A stretch of 64,000 nucleotides of DNA, from the NCBI RefSeq assembly GCF_900107455.1, contig NZ_FNQB01000002.1:682001-746000 (forward strand), written 5' to 3'. Below the pieces are notes generated by a model. The model saw only the letters and a program-made list of their open reading frames with translations, had not been told where the DNA came from and made no database searches. The DNA comes from Asanoa ishikariensis. Lineage in GTDB: Bacteria; Actinomycetota; Actinomycetes; Mycobacteriales; Micromonosporaceae. The translations under genes were made by a program, and so were the position numbers. Positions 49,514-57,817 of the stretch are shown here, piece by piece. Within the stretch, counting starts at the first letter, position 1. Each line of letters starts with the position of its first letter.

Positions 49514-50101
49514 TCAGATCATCCAGCGGTTGCGTTGCACGAGGGGTAGGCGGGCCCAGATGCGGCCGAGGCCCCAGGTGTGTCCGGCGTAGCTGGCGGC
49601 GAGGACGACCAGGGCGACTGCGTAGATGAGGTGGTAGTCGGTGATCGGGTTGGTGGAGCCGGATGGCTCGCCGGTCGCGGTGAACCGGTCGAGGGGGAAC
49701 TCGGCGAGCCACATCATGGTCATGATCAGGGCGCCTGAGACTGCGGCGACGCGTAGGCCGATGCCGGCGATGAGGGCGATGCCGACGGCGGCCATGCCGG
49801 TCATGAAGAGTGTGTCGGCCCACCAGGTGCCGGCGATGGATTGGGCGATGGATTGGAATGGGCCGACCTCGACGTGGGAGAGGAAGCCGTTGGTGGGGGA
49901 TCCGCCGTTGATCCATGCTCGATCGGCGGGGGTGGAGTAGGCGAGGCCGAAGGTCTTGTCGAGGAACGCCCACAGGAACACGAAGCCGGTGGCGATGCGC
50001 AGGACTGCCAGGGCGCGGGCGGCGGTAGTGGTCAGCATCGGGCCCGGGGAGGCCGCGTGTTCGAGTGCCGTTGCCCGGGTCGTCGCGGCGTTGGTGGTCA
50101 T
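49514..50101 (-). CDS. DoxX-family protein (thiosulfate:quinone oxidoreductase-like)
   Basis: A 195-residue membrane protein, start supported by GGAGGTAAGA. Four helices: residues 28-45 (LAVLRIATGFVFLWAFLDKT), 88-110, 112-135 and 160-178. The extended loop WINGGSPTNGFLSH between helices 1 and 2 marks the DoxD/TQO-like branch, which passes electrons to quinone. It is the leftmost gene of the dormancy module and is divergent from the CBS protein. A DosR-type box lies 89 bases upstream. Confidence 0.85.
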   Translation of the reverse strand: MTTNAATTRATALEHAASPGPMLTTTAARALAVLRIATGFVFLWAFLDKTFGLAYSTPADRAWINGGSPTNGFLSHVEVGPFQSIAQSIAGTWWADTLFMTGMAAVGIALIAGIGLRVAAVSGALIMTMMWLAEFPLDRFTATGEPSGSTNPITDYHLIYAVALVVLAASYAGHTWGLGRIWARLPLVQRNRWMI

Positions 50102-50524
50102 TCTTACCTCCGAGTGGGCTCTGTGTTGACACCCATACCTTCGCCCACGCAACGGGGTTGGCACTCGGGCCAGAACACCCGACCTTGGCGGGACCAACGT
50201 CCCGTCCATCCCACGGCCTTCTGTCCAACGGCTCCATGGCTGAGGGCGTGAGCGGAGGAAGAGTGGAGCGACGGGACTGAGGACCCACCATGACGGTCCG
50301 TTCGGCACTTCTGCGCTGTCGGCCTCGATCGCATGCTGATGTCGAACGTGACGACAGGTGATCCACGATGGAGGCTCGTTGTGGGTTCGCGTAGGCGCGG
50401 AGTTTCTTCGGGCTGGTCTTGCGTTCGGTCAGCCAGGGACTGGTTCGCCAGGCCGAAGGCCCGATCGCACAGGTACCCCACGGGCGCGGGATGCCGCCCA
50501 CCGATGACCCACGAGGAGGTCGAC
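50102..50524. promoter_or_regulatory. Divergent control region with DosR-type boxes
   Basis: This 423-base region between the DoxX and CBS genes holds GGGACCAACGTCCC at 50190-50203. That is the DosR/DevR box pattern GGGAC-N4-GTCCC, here with CAAC where the mycobacterial consensus has TWWA, and TTGGC flanks it on the left. A weaker copy, GGGACTGAGGACCC, lies at 50273-50286. I see no gene in the region. The CBS gene carries its own ribosome site (GAGGAGG at 50513-50519). Confidence 0.65.
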
Positions 50525-50953
50525 ATGAAGCAGACCTACGCGGCGCGAGGCCGAAAGGTCCCGCCGCTCCTGTCCCGACCGGTGCGGCATGTGATGGGCA
50601 CACCGCTGGTCTGCGTCGCTGAAGGTACCCGACTGGGCGAGGCGCTGGCGGAGATGGTCCGGCATGGCCTGCGGCACCTCGTCGTCATCGACGGCCTGGG
50701 AACCTGCCGGGGCGTAGTGGCTGACCGGACGATCGTGGCCGCATGGGCCCGCAGCCCGGAATCATTGGACAGCCAGACGGTTGGATCCGTGCTGGAGCCC
50801 GGCTCGGCGATCATGGACCCGGAGTCTCCGGTCGTGAACGCGGCACGACTCATGCACACAACGCATGTGGACGCCGTCGTGGTCGCCGGCGCCGACCTGC
50901 GCCCCATCGGCATCGTGACAGGCAGCGATCTCATCGCATATCTCGCCGTGTGA
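50525..50953 (+). CDS. CBS-pair protein, Hrp1-like
   Basis: A 142-residue protein made of two CBS motifs. The first is residues 16-70 (RPVRHVMGTPLVCVAEGTRLGEALAEMVRHGLRHLVVID) and the second residues 83-140 (TVGSVLEPGSAIMDPESPVVNAARLMHTTHVDAVVVAG, ending IGIVTGSDLIAYL). Length and layout match the DosR-regulated mycobacterial protein Hrp1 (Rv2626c, 143 residues). CBS pairs bind adenine nucleotides. GAGGAGGTCGAC precedes the ATG. It faces the DosR-type box upstream. Confidence 0.88.
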   Translation: MKQTYAARGRKVPPLLSRPVRHVMGTPLVCVAEGTRLGEALAEMVRHGLRHLVVIDGLGTCRGVVADRTIVAAWARSPESLDSQTVGSVLEPGSAIMDPESPVVNAARLMHTTHVDAVVVAGADLRPIGIVTGSDLIAYLAV

Positions 50954-51236
50954 CCCGCACTCCCGTGCGTGGACATTCGGCCCACGACGAGTTGGCAGGC
51001 CCGCGACACGGGTCCACCAGGGCCACAGCGCGCCGACCGCAGCGATGGCGCGGTCGCTCGCGCATCTCGATCGGCCCGTCGGTGTTCGACCCGTAGCAGG
51101 CGTGCCGTTATCCATCCAGGTCGCGGCGGGTGACCCCGCAGGGCCATCCGGCCCGGCCCGGCGGGACCGTCGCCTCTGGATCGCGGCCCGCGGCGCGATC
51201 AGGCTGGACGTGGATGAGGGGTTGGAGGTGGGTGTG

Positions 51237-51740
51237 ATGAGGGTCCTGGTGACCGCCGCTTCGAAGCACGGCGCCACGGTGCAGATCGCCGGCGCGATAG
51301 CCGATGAGCTCAGGCTGCGGGGGCATGAGGCCGTGCATCTTCCACTCGGGGAGGCCAGAGTCGAGGAGTTTGACGCCGTCGTGGTGGGCAGCGCGGTCTA
51401 TATCGGACACTGGCTGAAAGAGGCGACCCAGTTCGTCCGGCAGAACCAGGTCGCCTTGCGTGCGCGCCGGGTGTGGTTGTTCTCCAGCGGACCGGTCGGA
51501 AACCTGCCGCGGCCGGACGAACCCGCCGTCGATGTCGAGAAAGTGGAACGGATGACCGCAGCTGCCGGCCACGTCGTCTTCAGCGGGCGCCTGGATCACG
51601 ACCAGCTCACCTTCGGCGAGAAAGCGATCCTGTCCGCCCTGCGCGCCCCGGAGGGCGACTTCCGGGACTGGGCGGCCATCCGATCGTGGGCCGGATCCGT
51701 CGCCGACGACCTCACTTCCGCCGCGATTACGGCGAGGTGA
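51237..51740 (+). CDS. Flavodoxin-domain protein (HemG-like)
   Basis: A 167-residue FMN-binding protein. The phosphate loop is VTAASKHGATVQIAGAIA, followed by DAVVVGSAVYIGHWLKEA and VWLFSSGPVGN, the flavodoxin pattern of menaquinone-dependent protoporphyrinogen oxidase-like proteins. TTGGAGGTG precedes the ATG. The stress protein gene follows after four bases, so the two form an operon. Low-potential electron transfer under hypoxia is inferred from context. The 283 bases upstream (50954-51236) show no gene or clear DosR box. Confidence 0.87.
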   Translation: MRVLVTAASKHGATVQIAGAIADELRLRGHEAVHLPLGEARVEEFDAVVVGSAVYIGHWLKEATQFVRQNQVALRARRVWLFSSGPVGNLPRPDEPAVDVEKVERMTAAAGHVVFSGRLDHDQLTFGEKAILSALRAPEGDFRDWAAIRSWAGSVADDLTSAAITAR

Positions 51741-51744
51741 GGAC

Positions 51745-52599
51745 GTGGGACCGACAGTTGCCGTTGGCTTCGGCGGCATCAACGGCTGGTACGCCCTGTC
51801 GTGGGCAAGCGACTATGTCGGCAGGACCGGCGGCACGTTGGTGCTCTGCCAAGCGTATGACCCCGCGTCGTCGAATGACGGTGTGTGCCTCCCGACCGGC
51901 CCGGTGGGGGACACCGCCGTGGCACAGGGTGTCACGGCGGCGCGCAACCGGCTCGGCGCCGAGCACGTCCGGTTTCGACTGGAACCCGTCCCAGTGGTCG
52001 AACTGTTGTTGGATGCCGCGTCAACCGCTGATCTTGTCGTTGTCGGACCACCCGAGGCCAAACCGCGGCCCCGACACCCGAGCACCGTCCATGAGGTCGC
52101 CGGTCGCGCCCAGAGGCCGGTGGTCGTCGCGCGTCGAGGCGGCGGCCGCGATCACGGTGCCTTCGCCGGACACGTCGTCGTCGGCGTCGACGGACACAGC
52201 CGGGCCGCGCTCGAGTTCGCGTTCGTCACGGCGTCCACGTTGGGCACGCCCTTGGCCGCCGTACATGTGACAGGCGATCGTCGCCGGGACTACTGGTTCG
52301 ACGAGGAGATGCGCACCACGCACGTCACCGCGCCGCCGGCGGCCTTCGAACTGCTGGCCCGCGAGATCGAGCCGTGGGAGCTCAAGTATCCCGACATCGC
52401 GGTCAAGCGCGCCGTCTTTGGCTGCAGTCCGGCGGCCGGACTCATCCGAGCGTCGCGGGGCGCAGCCCTGCTCGTGGTGAGCCGGTCCCGCCGCACGGTC
52501 GGAAGCGCTCCGCACGGCGGTGTCGTCGGCCGCGCCATCGAGTCCTCCGACGCGCCGGTCGCGGTGGTCGCCTTGGCCGAGGGAACGCGAGGTGGCTAG
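51745..52599 (+). CDS. Tandem universal stress protein
   Basis: A 284-residue protein with two USP folds. The first (3-135: TVAVGFGGINGWYALSWA, ADLVVVGPPEAKPRPRHPSTVHEV) lacks the classical ATP-binding glycine signature. The second (145-280: HVVVGVDGHSRAALEFAF, ALLVVSRSRRTVGSAPHGGVVGRAIESSDAPVAVVA) has a related GxG-xxxx-GS loop in altered form. DosR-regulated double-USP proteins such as Rv2623 have this size and layout and bind ATP to restrain growth. It is co-transcribed with the flavodoxin gene. Confidence 0.88.
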   Translation: MGPTVAVGFGGINGWYALSWASDYVGRTGGTLVLCQAYDPASSNDGVCLPTGPVGDTAVAQGVTAARNRLGAEHVRFRLEPVPVVELLLDAASTADLVVVGPPEAKPRPRHPSTVHEVAGRAQRPVVVARRGGGRDHGAFAGHVVVGVDGHSRAALEFAFVTASTLGTPLAAVHVTGDRRRDYWFDEEMRTTHVTAPPAAFELLAREIEPWELKYPDIAVKRAVFGCSPAAGLIRASRGAALLVVSRSRRTVGSAPHGGVVGRAIESSDAPVAVVALAEGTRGG

Positions 52600-52805
52600 C
52601 GATTCTGGAGTGCAACACCGGCTGCTGGCCGCTGACGCGTCCGTCTTGCGGCCGGCTCGGATGAGGTCGCGGGCTGAAATGTTTGGCCGGCAGCAAGGAC
52701 GCGCTGCCCGCACGTGACGCGATCGGTGAAGATGACCCGGCCGATGGCGCCGGTCGCCAGCAGCCACAGGCAGTCGGCGCGTTGCCGGTGGTCCCGGTGG
52801 GTCAC
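52596..52805 (-). pseudogene. Remnant of a pyridoxamine 5'-phosphate oxidase-family gene
   Basis: A GTG at 52805 overlaps the stop of the sensor kinase (GTGA) and begins THRDHRQRADCLWLLATGAIGRVIFTDR. This matches the start of PNPOx-like proteins, in which a CLxLLA and GRVVFTD segment opens the flavin-binding barrel. After about 30 residues the homology stops and low-complexity sequence runs to the stop at 52596. The rest of the gene is gone. PNPOx-like proteins are frequent members of DosR regulons. Confidence 0.6.
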
Positions 52806-54628
52806 ACCTCGGCGAGCGGGACCGACCAGCACAGCCGGGTTCCGGTCGGAGTGACGTCGCTGACGGTCAAGGTGCCGCCGTGCCGCTCGGCCCGGTGGCG
52901 CATGTTGGCCAGCCCGCTGTCCCGGACGGTCTCGCCGAAGCCCACCCCGTTGTCGCGGACCTCCATCGTCACCCCTTCAGCGGCGATCTTGAGATCCACC
53001 TCGGCGGTGCGCGCGTGCGCGTGCCGTGCGATGTTCGTCAGCGCTTCGCGCAGGACGGCCACGAGGTCGTCCGCGAGGTCGGGCGAAACCGTGTCTTCGA
53101 CGAGACCGGCGAACCGCACCGCGGGCTCGAAACCGAGCGCCGGTGCCACCTCGCCCACGACGTCGAGCAGCCGTCCCCGCACTCCGGTCCACGCAGCACC
53201 GGGAAGCCGTTGCAGCGCAAAGATCGTGGTGCGGATCTGGCTGATCGTCGTGTCGAGGTCGTCGATCACACCGAGAACCTTGTCACCCACCCGGCCTTGG
53301 CCGATCTGCCCCGCGACGCTCTGCAACGAGAGCCCGGCGGCGAAGAGCCGCTGGATCACATGGTCGTGCAGGTCCGCCGCGATCCGGTCCCGTTCGTCGA
53401 GCATCGCCGCCCGTTGCTGCTCGGCGCGCGCCTCCGCCAGCTCGATCGCCACAGCGGCCTGGTTGGCGAAGCTGGCCGCCATCTCCACGTCGTCCACGGT
53501 GAACGTCGGTCGGCCTTGGCCGCGGGCGGCCCACAGCACGCCGTGGATGCGTGCCGAGCCGTGCAGGGGGACCGCCAAGACCGGGCCGACCTGGACCAGG
53601 TCCGACGCCGTCATGGTGGTTTCGGCGGCCTCCGGGTCGGGTAGGCGCAGCGGTTCACCAGTGGTGAACACCTGACCCGACATGCTGCCGGACACCGGTG
53701 TGCGGGAGCCCGGCAGCCGGTCCGCGGCTAGGCCGACGGCGACGTCGACGCGGAGCATGCTGTCGTCGTCGGGATCCGGAAAGATGACGGTCACCAGGTC
53801 CGCGTCGGCGACGTCTTTGGTCCGCTCGGCGATGTACCGCAGCGGATGGGTGGCCGAACCCTCGGCCGAGAGCAAGTGACGGGTTATCGCCGCAGACGCT
53901 TGCAGCCACTCGCTGCGAAGCCGGGCCGATGCGTAGAGCCGGGCGTTGTCGATGGCCACGGCGGCCGTTGCCGCCAGCGCCTTGACCAACTCCTCGTCCT
54001 CAGCGCTGAACGCGCCGGATTCGGTCTCCGAGAGATACAGGTTGCCGAAAACCACGTCACGGACCCGGATCGGCACCCCGAGAAAGCTGTTCATCGGTGG
54101 ATGCCCGGCCGGAAACCCGGTCGATCGTGGGTCGTCGGCGATGCGCCGTAGCCGGATCGGGAACGGATCGTCGATCAGCGCACCGAGCAGCCCCTTGCCC
54201 TCGGGCAGGTGCCCGATGACCTCGACCTTGTCGGCCGGCATGCCGCTGTGGATGAACTCGATGAGCCCGCCGCCCTGTGCGATCACTCCGAGAGCGGCGT
54301 AGCGGGCACCCACCAGCTCGCGTGCCGCCTCGACAATGCGGCGCAGCGCGGCGGGGAGCCCAAGGTCGCCGATGATCAGCTGGTTGGCGCGGAGCAGCCC
54401 ACGCAGCCGCCCCTGGGTGGCCATCACCTCTTGGGCCCGCTCGACCAGCTGGCTCAGGAGCTGGTCGAGCTCCAACCTGGGCAGATCCGGAAAAGTCAGA
54501 GTATCTTCGCCCGGCTCGCGGTCACGCCCGACCGGTCTTGGATCGTCATGCTGCGAGGCGACGTCTGGTGTGCCGAGGCCCTCATCGTGGGACACCTCTC
54601 TTCGTACCACGGAAACCACGCTTTTCAC
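52802..54628 (-). CDS. devS: DevS/DosT-like sensor histidine kinase
   Basis: A 608-residue soluble sensor. GAF-A (about 85-235) contains FPAGHPPMNSFLGVP with His-176, which aligns with the heme-ligand histidine of mycobacterial DevS (His-149). GAF-B spans about 250-405. The HisKA_3 H-box has His-421 in RIAADLHDHVIQRLFA; the 245-residue distance to His-176 equals, within one residue, that between His-149 and His-395 in DevS. A HATPase domain with REALTNIARHAHAR and DNGVGFG ends it. It should sense O2, NO or CO through heme and phosphorylate the DevR-like protein. An alternative GTG start is at 54595. Confidence 0.9.
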   Translation of the reverse strand: MKSVVSVVRREVSHDEGLGTPDVASQHDDPRPVGRDREPGEDTLTFPDLPRLELDQLLSQLVERAQEVMATQGRLRGLLRANQLIIGDLGLPAALRRIVEAARELVGARYAALGVIAQGGGLIEFIHSGMPADKVEVIGHLPEGKGLLGALIDDPFPIRLRRIADDPRSTGFPAGHPPMNSFLGVPIRVRDVVFGNLYLSETESGAFSAEDEELVKALAATAAVAIDNARLYASARLRSEWLQASAAITRHLLSAEGSATHPLRYIAERTKDVADADLVTVIFPDPDDDSMLRVDVAVGLAADRLPGSRTPVSGSMSGQVFTTGEPLRLPDPEAAETTMTASDLVQVGPVLAVPLHGSARIHGVLWAARGQGRPTFTVDDVEMAASFANQAAVAIELAEARAEQQRAAMLDERDRIAADLHDHVIQRLFAAGLSLQSVAGQIGQGRVGDKVLGVIDDLDTTISQIRTTIFALQRLPGAAWTGVRGRLLDVVGEVAPALGFEPAVRFAGLVEDTVSPDLADDLVAVLREALTNIARHAHARTAEVDLKIAAEGVTMEVRDNGVGFGETVRDSGLANMRHRAERHGGTLTVSDVTPTGTRLCWSVPLAEV

Positions 54629-54678
54629 CCGCCCCGATCCGTCGGGCAGTTCGGAGCCGCACCAGACCGTCGGCGCGT

Positions 54679-55317
54679 TCAGGGATGCTTTCCGATCAGG
54701 CGCGTCGCGAGGACGGCGGCCTGTGTCCGCCGCTCGAGCCCGAGCTTGGCCAACAGCCCGGACACGTAGTTCTTTACGGTCTTCTCAGCCAGGAACATCG
54801 CGGTCGCGATCTCCCGGTTGGTCAGGCCCTGTGCGATGTATTCGAGGACTCGGCGCTCCTGCGCGGACAAGGACTTGAGCTCGTTGGGCTGTTCCACGCC
54901 GTTGCGGATGCGCTCCAGGACCCGTTGCGTCACCGCCGGGTCGAGCATCGACTGGCCAGCGGCGACGCGGCGCACGGCGTCAACGAGGTCGGTGCCGCGG
55001 ATCTGTTTGAGGACATAGCCGGATGCACCGGCCATGATCGCGGCGAAGAGTGCCTCGTCATCCTCGTACGAGGTCAGGATCAGCCCTTTGATCGAGGAGT
55101 CAACCGCCCGGACATCTCGGCAGACGTCGATCCCGCTGCCGTCAGGCAGTCGGGCGTCGAGAATCGCCACGTCGGGCTTGAGGGCTGGGATGCGCCTGAC
55201 CGCCTCGAGGGCCAGGCCAGACTCGCCGACCACCTCGATGTCGCCCGGGCTCTGTAGGAGGTCAGCGAGTCCCCGCCGCACCACCTCGTGGTCGTCGAGC
55301 AGGAATACCCGGATCAT
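54679..55317 (-). CDS. devR: DevR/DosR-like response regulator
   Basis: A 212-residue NarL-type regulator. The receiver has Asp-8/9, phospho-acceptor Asp-54 (VAILDARLP), Thr-82 and Lys-104. The HTH has Lys-179 and Asn-183 in AEKTVKNYVSGLL, the DNA-contact residues of mycobacterial DosR, and Thr-198. All fall at identical residue numbers to the mycobacterial protein. It lies 50 bases upstream of the kinase gene on the same strand and should switch on the module under hypoxia through GGGAC-N4-GTCCC boxes. Confidence 0.92.
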   Translation of the reverse strand: MIRVFLLDDHEVVRRGLADLLQSPGDIEVVGESGLALEAVRRIPALKPDVAILDARLPDGSGIDVCRDVRAVDSSIKGLILTSYEDDEALFAAIMAGASGYVLKQIRGTDLVDAVRRVAAGQSMLDPAVTQRVLERIRNGVEQPNELKSLSAQERRVLEYIAQGLTNREIATAMFLAEKTVKNYVSGLLAKLGLERRTQAAVLATRLIGKHP

Positions 55318-55320
55318 CCC

Positions 55321-56229
55321 TCATTTATACGGGGTCCGGAGCGTATGACCACCATCGCATTTCGCGGCTGCTGCAGGACCGCTCCCGTCGTACGCGCCGC
55401 CCGCCTCCGTCGCGACGCCGGGCGACTGTGCACGACGACCACGAGCCAATTGCACGGTCTGCGGTTCGTCGACCGCGGGCACCTGATCCTCCGCGCGTGC
55501 GGCGACGGCCAGTCCGGCATGCCAGCCGGGTGCTCGGCCGCGAGCGGGCGGGACGAGGCGGCTGGTGTCATGGCCGCTGCGAACGAGCAACCAGGCGGCC
55601 AGTGAGTTGGAGTTCCACATGTCGCCGGTGTGTCGTTCGTCCCGGCCCCACGTAAGGGCGGGCACGGACGGCGCCAGCCGCAGCAGTAGCAATGCTTGGG
55701 CGAGGTCGTGACCCACAGACACAGGGCTGTCGACGGCCTCGGCCATGTTCGCGATGACGCCCGTGTGCCAGCGGCGAACTTCGTACCGGAAGGCCGCGAA
55801 CCGGCCGAGCCGGCGCGAGCCGACCGGGCCTTCCCGCACGACACCCCGGTCGGTGGCCTTGGGACCCCACGCCGGAGTCATCTCGACAACGAACCGGTCG
55901 TCGGCGACGTGCACTTCGAGTGCGGAGTGGTAGAGATCTTGAACCGTTCGACGCTCGCGGCGTGCCATGAGCGCCTCGAAGAGCCGGCCGTTCCAGCGCA
56001 CAACGTGACCACCTGCGCCGAGCGGTAACCAGTAGAGCAACACCTTGGCCGTTCCCGGATGCTGCTTCACCGGATGCGCCCCGGTGGCCGACGGTGCCTC
56101 GGTGCCGAGGCCGCGCAGCGTTCGTGCCAGGACGGTCGTTCCAGCCAGCCGAGGCATGGAAGGCTCGTCTGCGTCGTGGCGGGTGGGCATCGGACTGAGG
56201 TGGGTCGGCGCTCTGGAGACGAGCGGCAT
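55321..56229 (-). CDS. Conserved hypothetical protein in the dormancy module
   Basis: About 302 residues from ATG 56229. The conserved core, roughly residues 60-235, reads VLLYWLPLGAGGHVVRWNGRLFEAL, DLYHSALEVHVADDRFVVEMTPAWG, RFAAFRYEVRRWHTGVI and ERHTGDMWNSNSLAAWLLVRSGHDT. I recognise this as a recurring actinobacterial protein of unknown function; there are no membrane helices. The last 65 residues (after RAPGWHAGLAVAA) are compositionally random and may be a frameshifted tail. It lies directly upstream of devR, sharing its direction, and might be co-transcribed with it. Confidence 0.6.
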   Translation of the reverse strand: MPLVSRAPTHLSPMPTRHDADEPSMPRLAGTTVLARTLRGLGTEAPSATGAHPVKQHPGTAKVLLYWLPLGAGGHVVRWNGRLFEALMARRERRTVQDLYHSALEVHVADDRFVVEMTPAWGPKATDRGVVREGPVGSRRLGRFAAFRYEVRRWHTGVIANMAEAVDSPVSVGHDLAQALLLLRLAPSVPALTWGRDERHTGDMWNSNSLAAWLLVRSGHDTSRLVPPARGRAPGWHAGLAVAARAEDQVPAVDEPQTVQLARGRRAQSPGVATEAGGAYDGSGPAAAAKCDGGHTLRTPYK

Positions 56230-56565
56230 GAGGCGGGCCTCTCTGACGACCACAAGGCCGCCGCCGGCCGCGAGCAACGCGTGCCACCGGGGTCCCGAGC
56301 GACGACTCTCACCCTACGCGCTCTCGGCTCGACAAGCGCCGCGGAGGACGACAACTACGCACAGGGCGTGTGGTCCGGCTGCGTGGCAATCGAGCACAAC
56401 GTGGATCGGCGTAGTGTGAGACCGGGATCGATCTCGCGGCTGCGTGCCTGCCAGCGCGTGGATCGACTCGCCTTCCTCCGCCGCCTGGACCTCGCGGCTA
56501 CGACCAGATGCACGTTTCCTGGCTGCTGTGGCACGCCCTCACCCAACTCAGGGGAGGACCAACCC
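56230..56565. other. Intergenic region without a recognised gene
   Basis: This 336-base stretch lies between the hypothetical protein start and the phosphoketolase remnant. It contains a GGGGTCCCGAG half-box near 56291 that is reminiscent of, but too poor for, a DosR site. GGGGAGGACC at 56551-56560 is the old ribosome site of the remnant. No coding homology was seen. Confidence 0.4.
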
Positions 56566-56797
56566 ATGCACGTCGTAGACGCACAACCGGATCGACACCA
56601 CGTCATGGACGACGCGGCCCTGCACTGCGCACGCGGGCTGGGCATCTGGGACCACGATCCAATGAGGATGGTGGCCTCGTTCGACATGCTGGTCCTCAAC
56701 GACATGGACCACTTCCACCTCGTCACGGATGTCATCGATCGCACTCCGAAGACCTTCCCGAGCTCCGCGACTGGGTTTGGCCGACGGCATGACCGAC
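56566..56797 (+). pseudogene. Phosphoketolase remnant with internal deletions
   Basis: Three separate pieces of a xylulose-5-phosphate/fructose-6-phosphate phosphoketolase are stitched together. VMDDAALHCARGLGIWDHDP matches the mid-protein segment that reads like MDEAIEHCTRGIGIWEWAS. FDMLVLNDMDHFHLVTDVIDR is the late FDM-LND-DRFHL segment. In a different frame, EDLPELRDWVWP is the extreme C-terminus. The several-hundred-residue intervals are missing, so the gene is dead, though a ribosome site (GGGGAGGACC) and ATG remain in front. Phosphoketolase genes are often near DevR modules in actinobacteria. Confidence 0.7.
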
Positions 56798-56815
56798 ACC
56801 GGAAAGAAGTCCACT

Positions 56816-57817
56816 ATGTCCAACGACGCCCTGGCCCAGCCGATCGACGCCCTCGCAGAAGTCCACGCTCTCACCGAGGCAGCCACAACTGCCGGCTATG
56901 CGCCGTCGATCCACAACACCCAACCGTGGCGATGGCGGCTGACCGATCGCACCCTGGACCTGTTCACCAACCGCAGCCGCGTCCTGACGGTCACCGACCC
57001 CGATGCCCGGCTCGCGACGCTGAGCTGCGGCGTCGCACTCCACCACGCCCGCATGTCACTGGCCGCGCAGGGTTGGCGCGTCACAACCACGTTGATGCCG
57101 GAATCCGCCGACCCGGATCATCTCGCCCGGATCCACGTCGACGGCCGGGCCCCCGTCGACCTGCCGGCCACTCTGCACCTGCGGGCCATCCCGCTGCGGC
57201 ACACCGACCGCCGGCCCGTCCAGGGCGAGCCGGTCGGGCAACAGGAACTGCGGGCCATCACCGCGGCCGTCGAGGCGGAAGGCACCTGGCTGCACACCCT
57301 GCGCCCGGAGCAGGTCTTCGAACTGGCCAGCGCCGCCGACCACGCTCAACGCACCGAAGCCGACGAGCCCGCTTGGCGTGACGAGCTCGCCTACTGGACC
57401 GGCGGCACCCGCCCAGTTGGCACCGGCATCCCCGACGCCGCCATCCCGACCCGAGCGACCCGGACCACTGTGCCCGGCCGCGACTTCGGCCACCACGGCG
57501 ACCTACGCGTCAGCGCGGACCATGACAAGGCCGCGGTGTTCGTCATGCTCTACGGCCGCGCCGACGAGCCAACGGACTGGCTGCGTGCCGGGGCGGCGCT
57601 ATCAGCCGGGTGGCTGACCGCGATCGAAAGCGGCGTGTCCGTGCTGCCGCACAGCGCCCCGGTCGAGGTCCTCGCCACCCGTCAGGCCCTGCGGGTCATG
57701 CTCGCCAGCGTCGGCCACCCATACCTGGTCCTGCGCCTCGGCACGACCGACCCGGCCGACGCCGGACCACCGCACGCGCCCCGGCTACCCGCCGACCAGA
57801 TCATCGAACAGCCGTAG
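56816..57817 (+). CDS. Acg-family nitroreductase-like FMN protein
   Basis: A 333-residue protein of the Acg type, a DosR-regulated nitroreductase family whose mycobacterial members (such as Rv2032 and Rv3131) have about 332 residues. Signatures are AGYAPSIHNTQPWRWRL at the N-terminus, the central IPLRHTDRRPVQGEPV (arginine-rich FMN region) and the C-terminal SVLPHSAPVEVLATRQALRVMLASVGHPYLVLRLG. Mycobacterial Acg binds FMN tightly and lacks strong nitroreductase activity. The ATG at 56816 is favoured; 56789 is an alternative inside the phosphoketolase remnant. Confidence 0.88.
   Translation: MSNDALAQPIDALAEVHALTEAATTAGYAPSIHNTQPWRWRLTDRTLDLFTNRSRVLTVTDPDARLATLSCGVALHHARMSLAAQGWRVTTTLMPESADPDHLARIHVDGRAPVDLPATLHLRAIPLRHTDRRPVQGEPVGQQELRAITAAVEAEGTWLHTLRPEQVFELASAADHAQRTEADEPAWRDELAYWTGGTRPVGTGIPDAAIPTRATRTTVPGRDFGHHGDLRVSADHDKAAVFVMLYGRADEPTDWLRAGAALSAGWLTAIESGVSVLPHSAPVEVLATRQALRVMLASVGHPYLVLRLGTTDPADAGPPHAPRLPADQIIEQP

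Noticed and set aside
50954-51236. Possible small gene or DosR box between the CBS and flavodoxin genes.
   Set aside because: GGGACCGTCGCC is only a half-site and the open frames here show no protein-like pattern.
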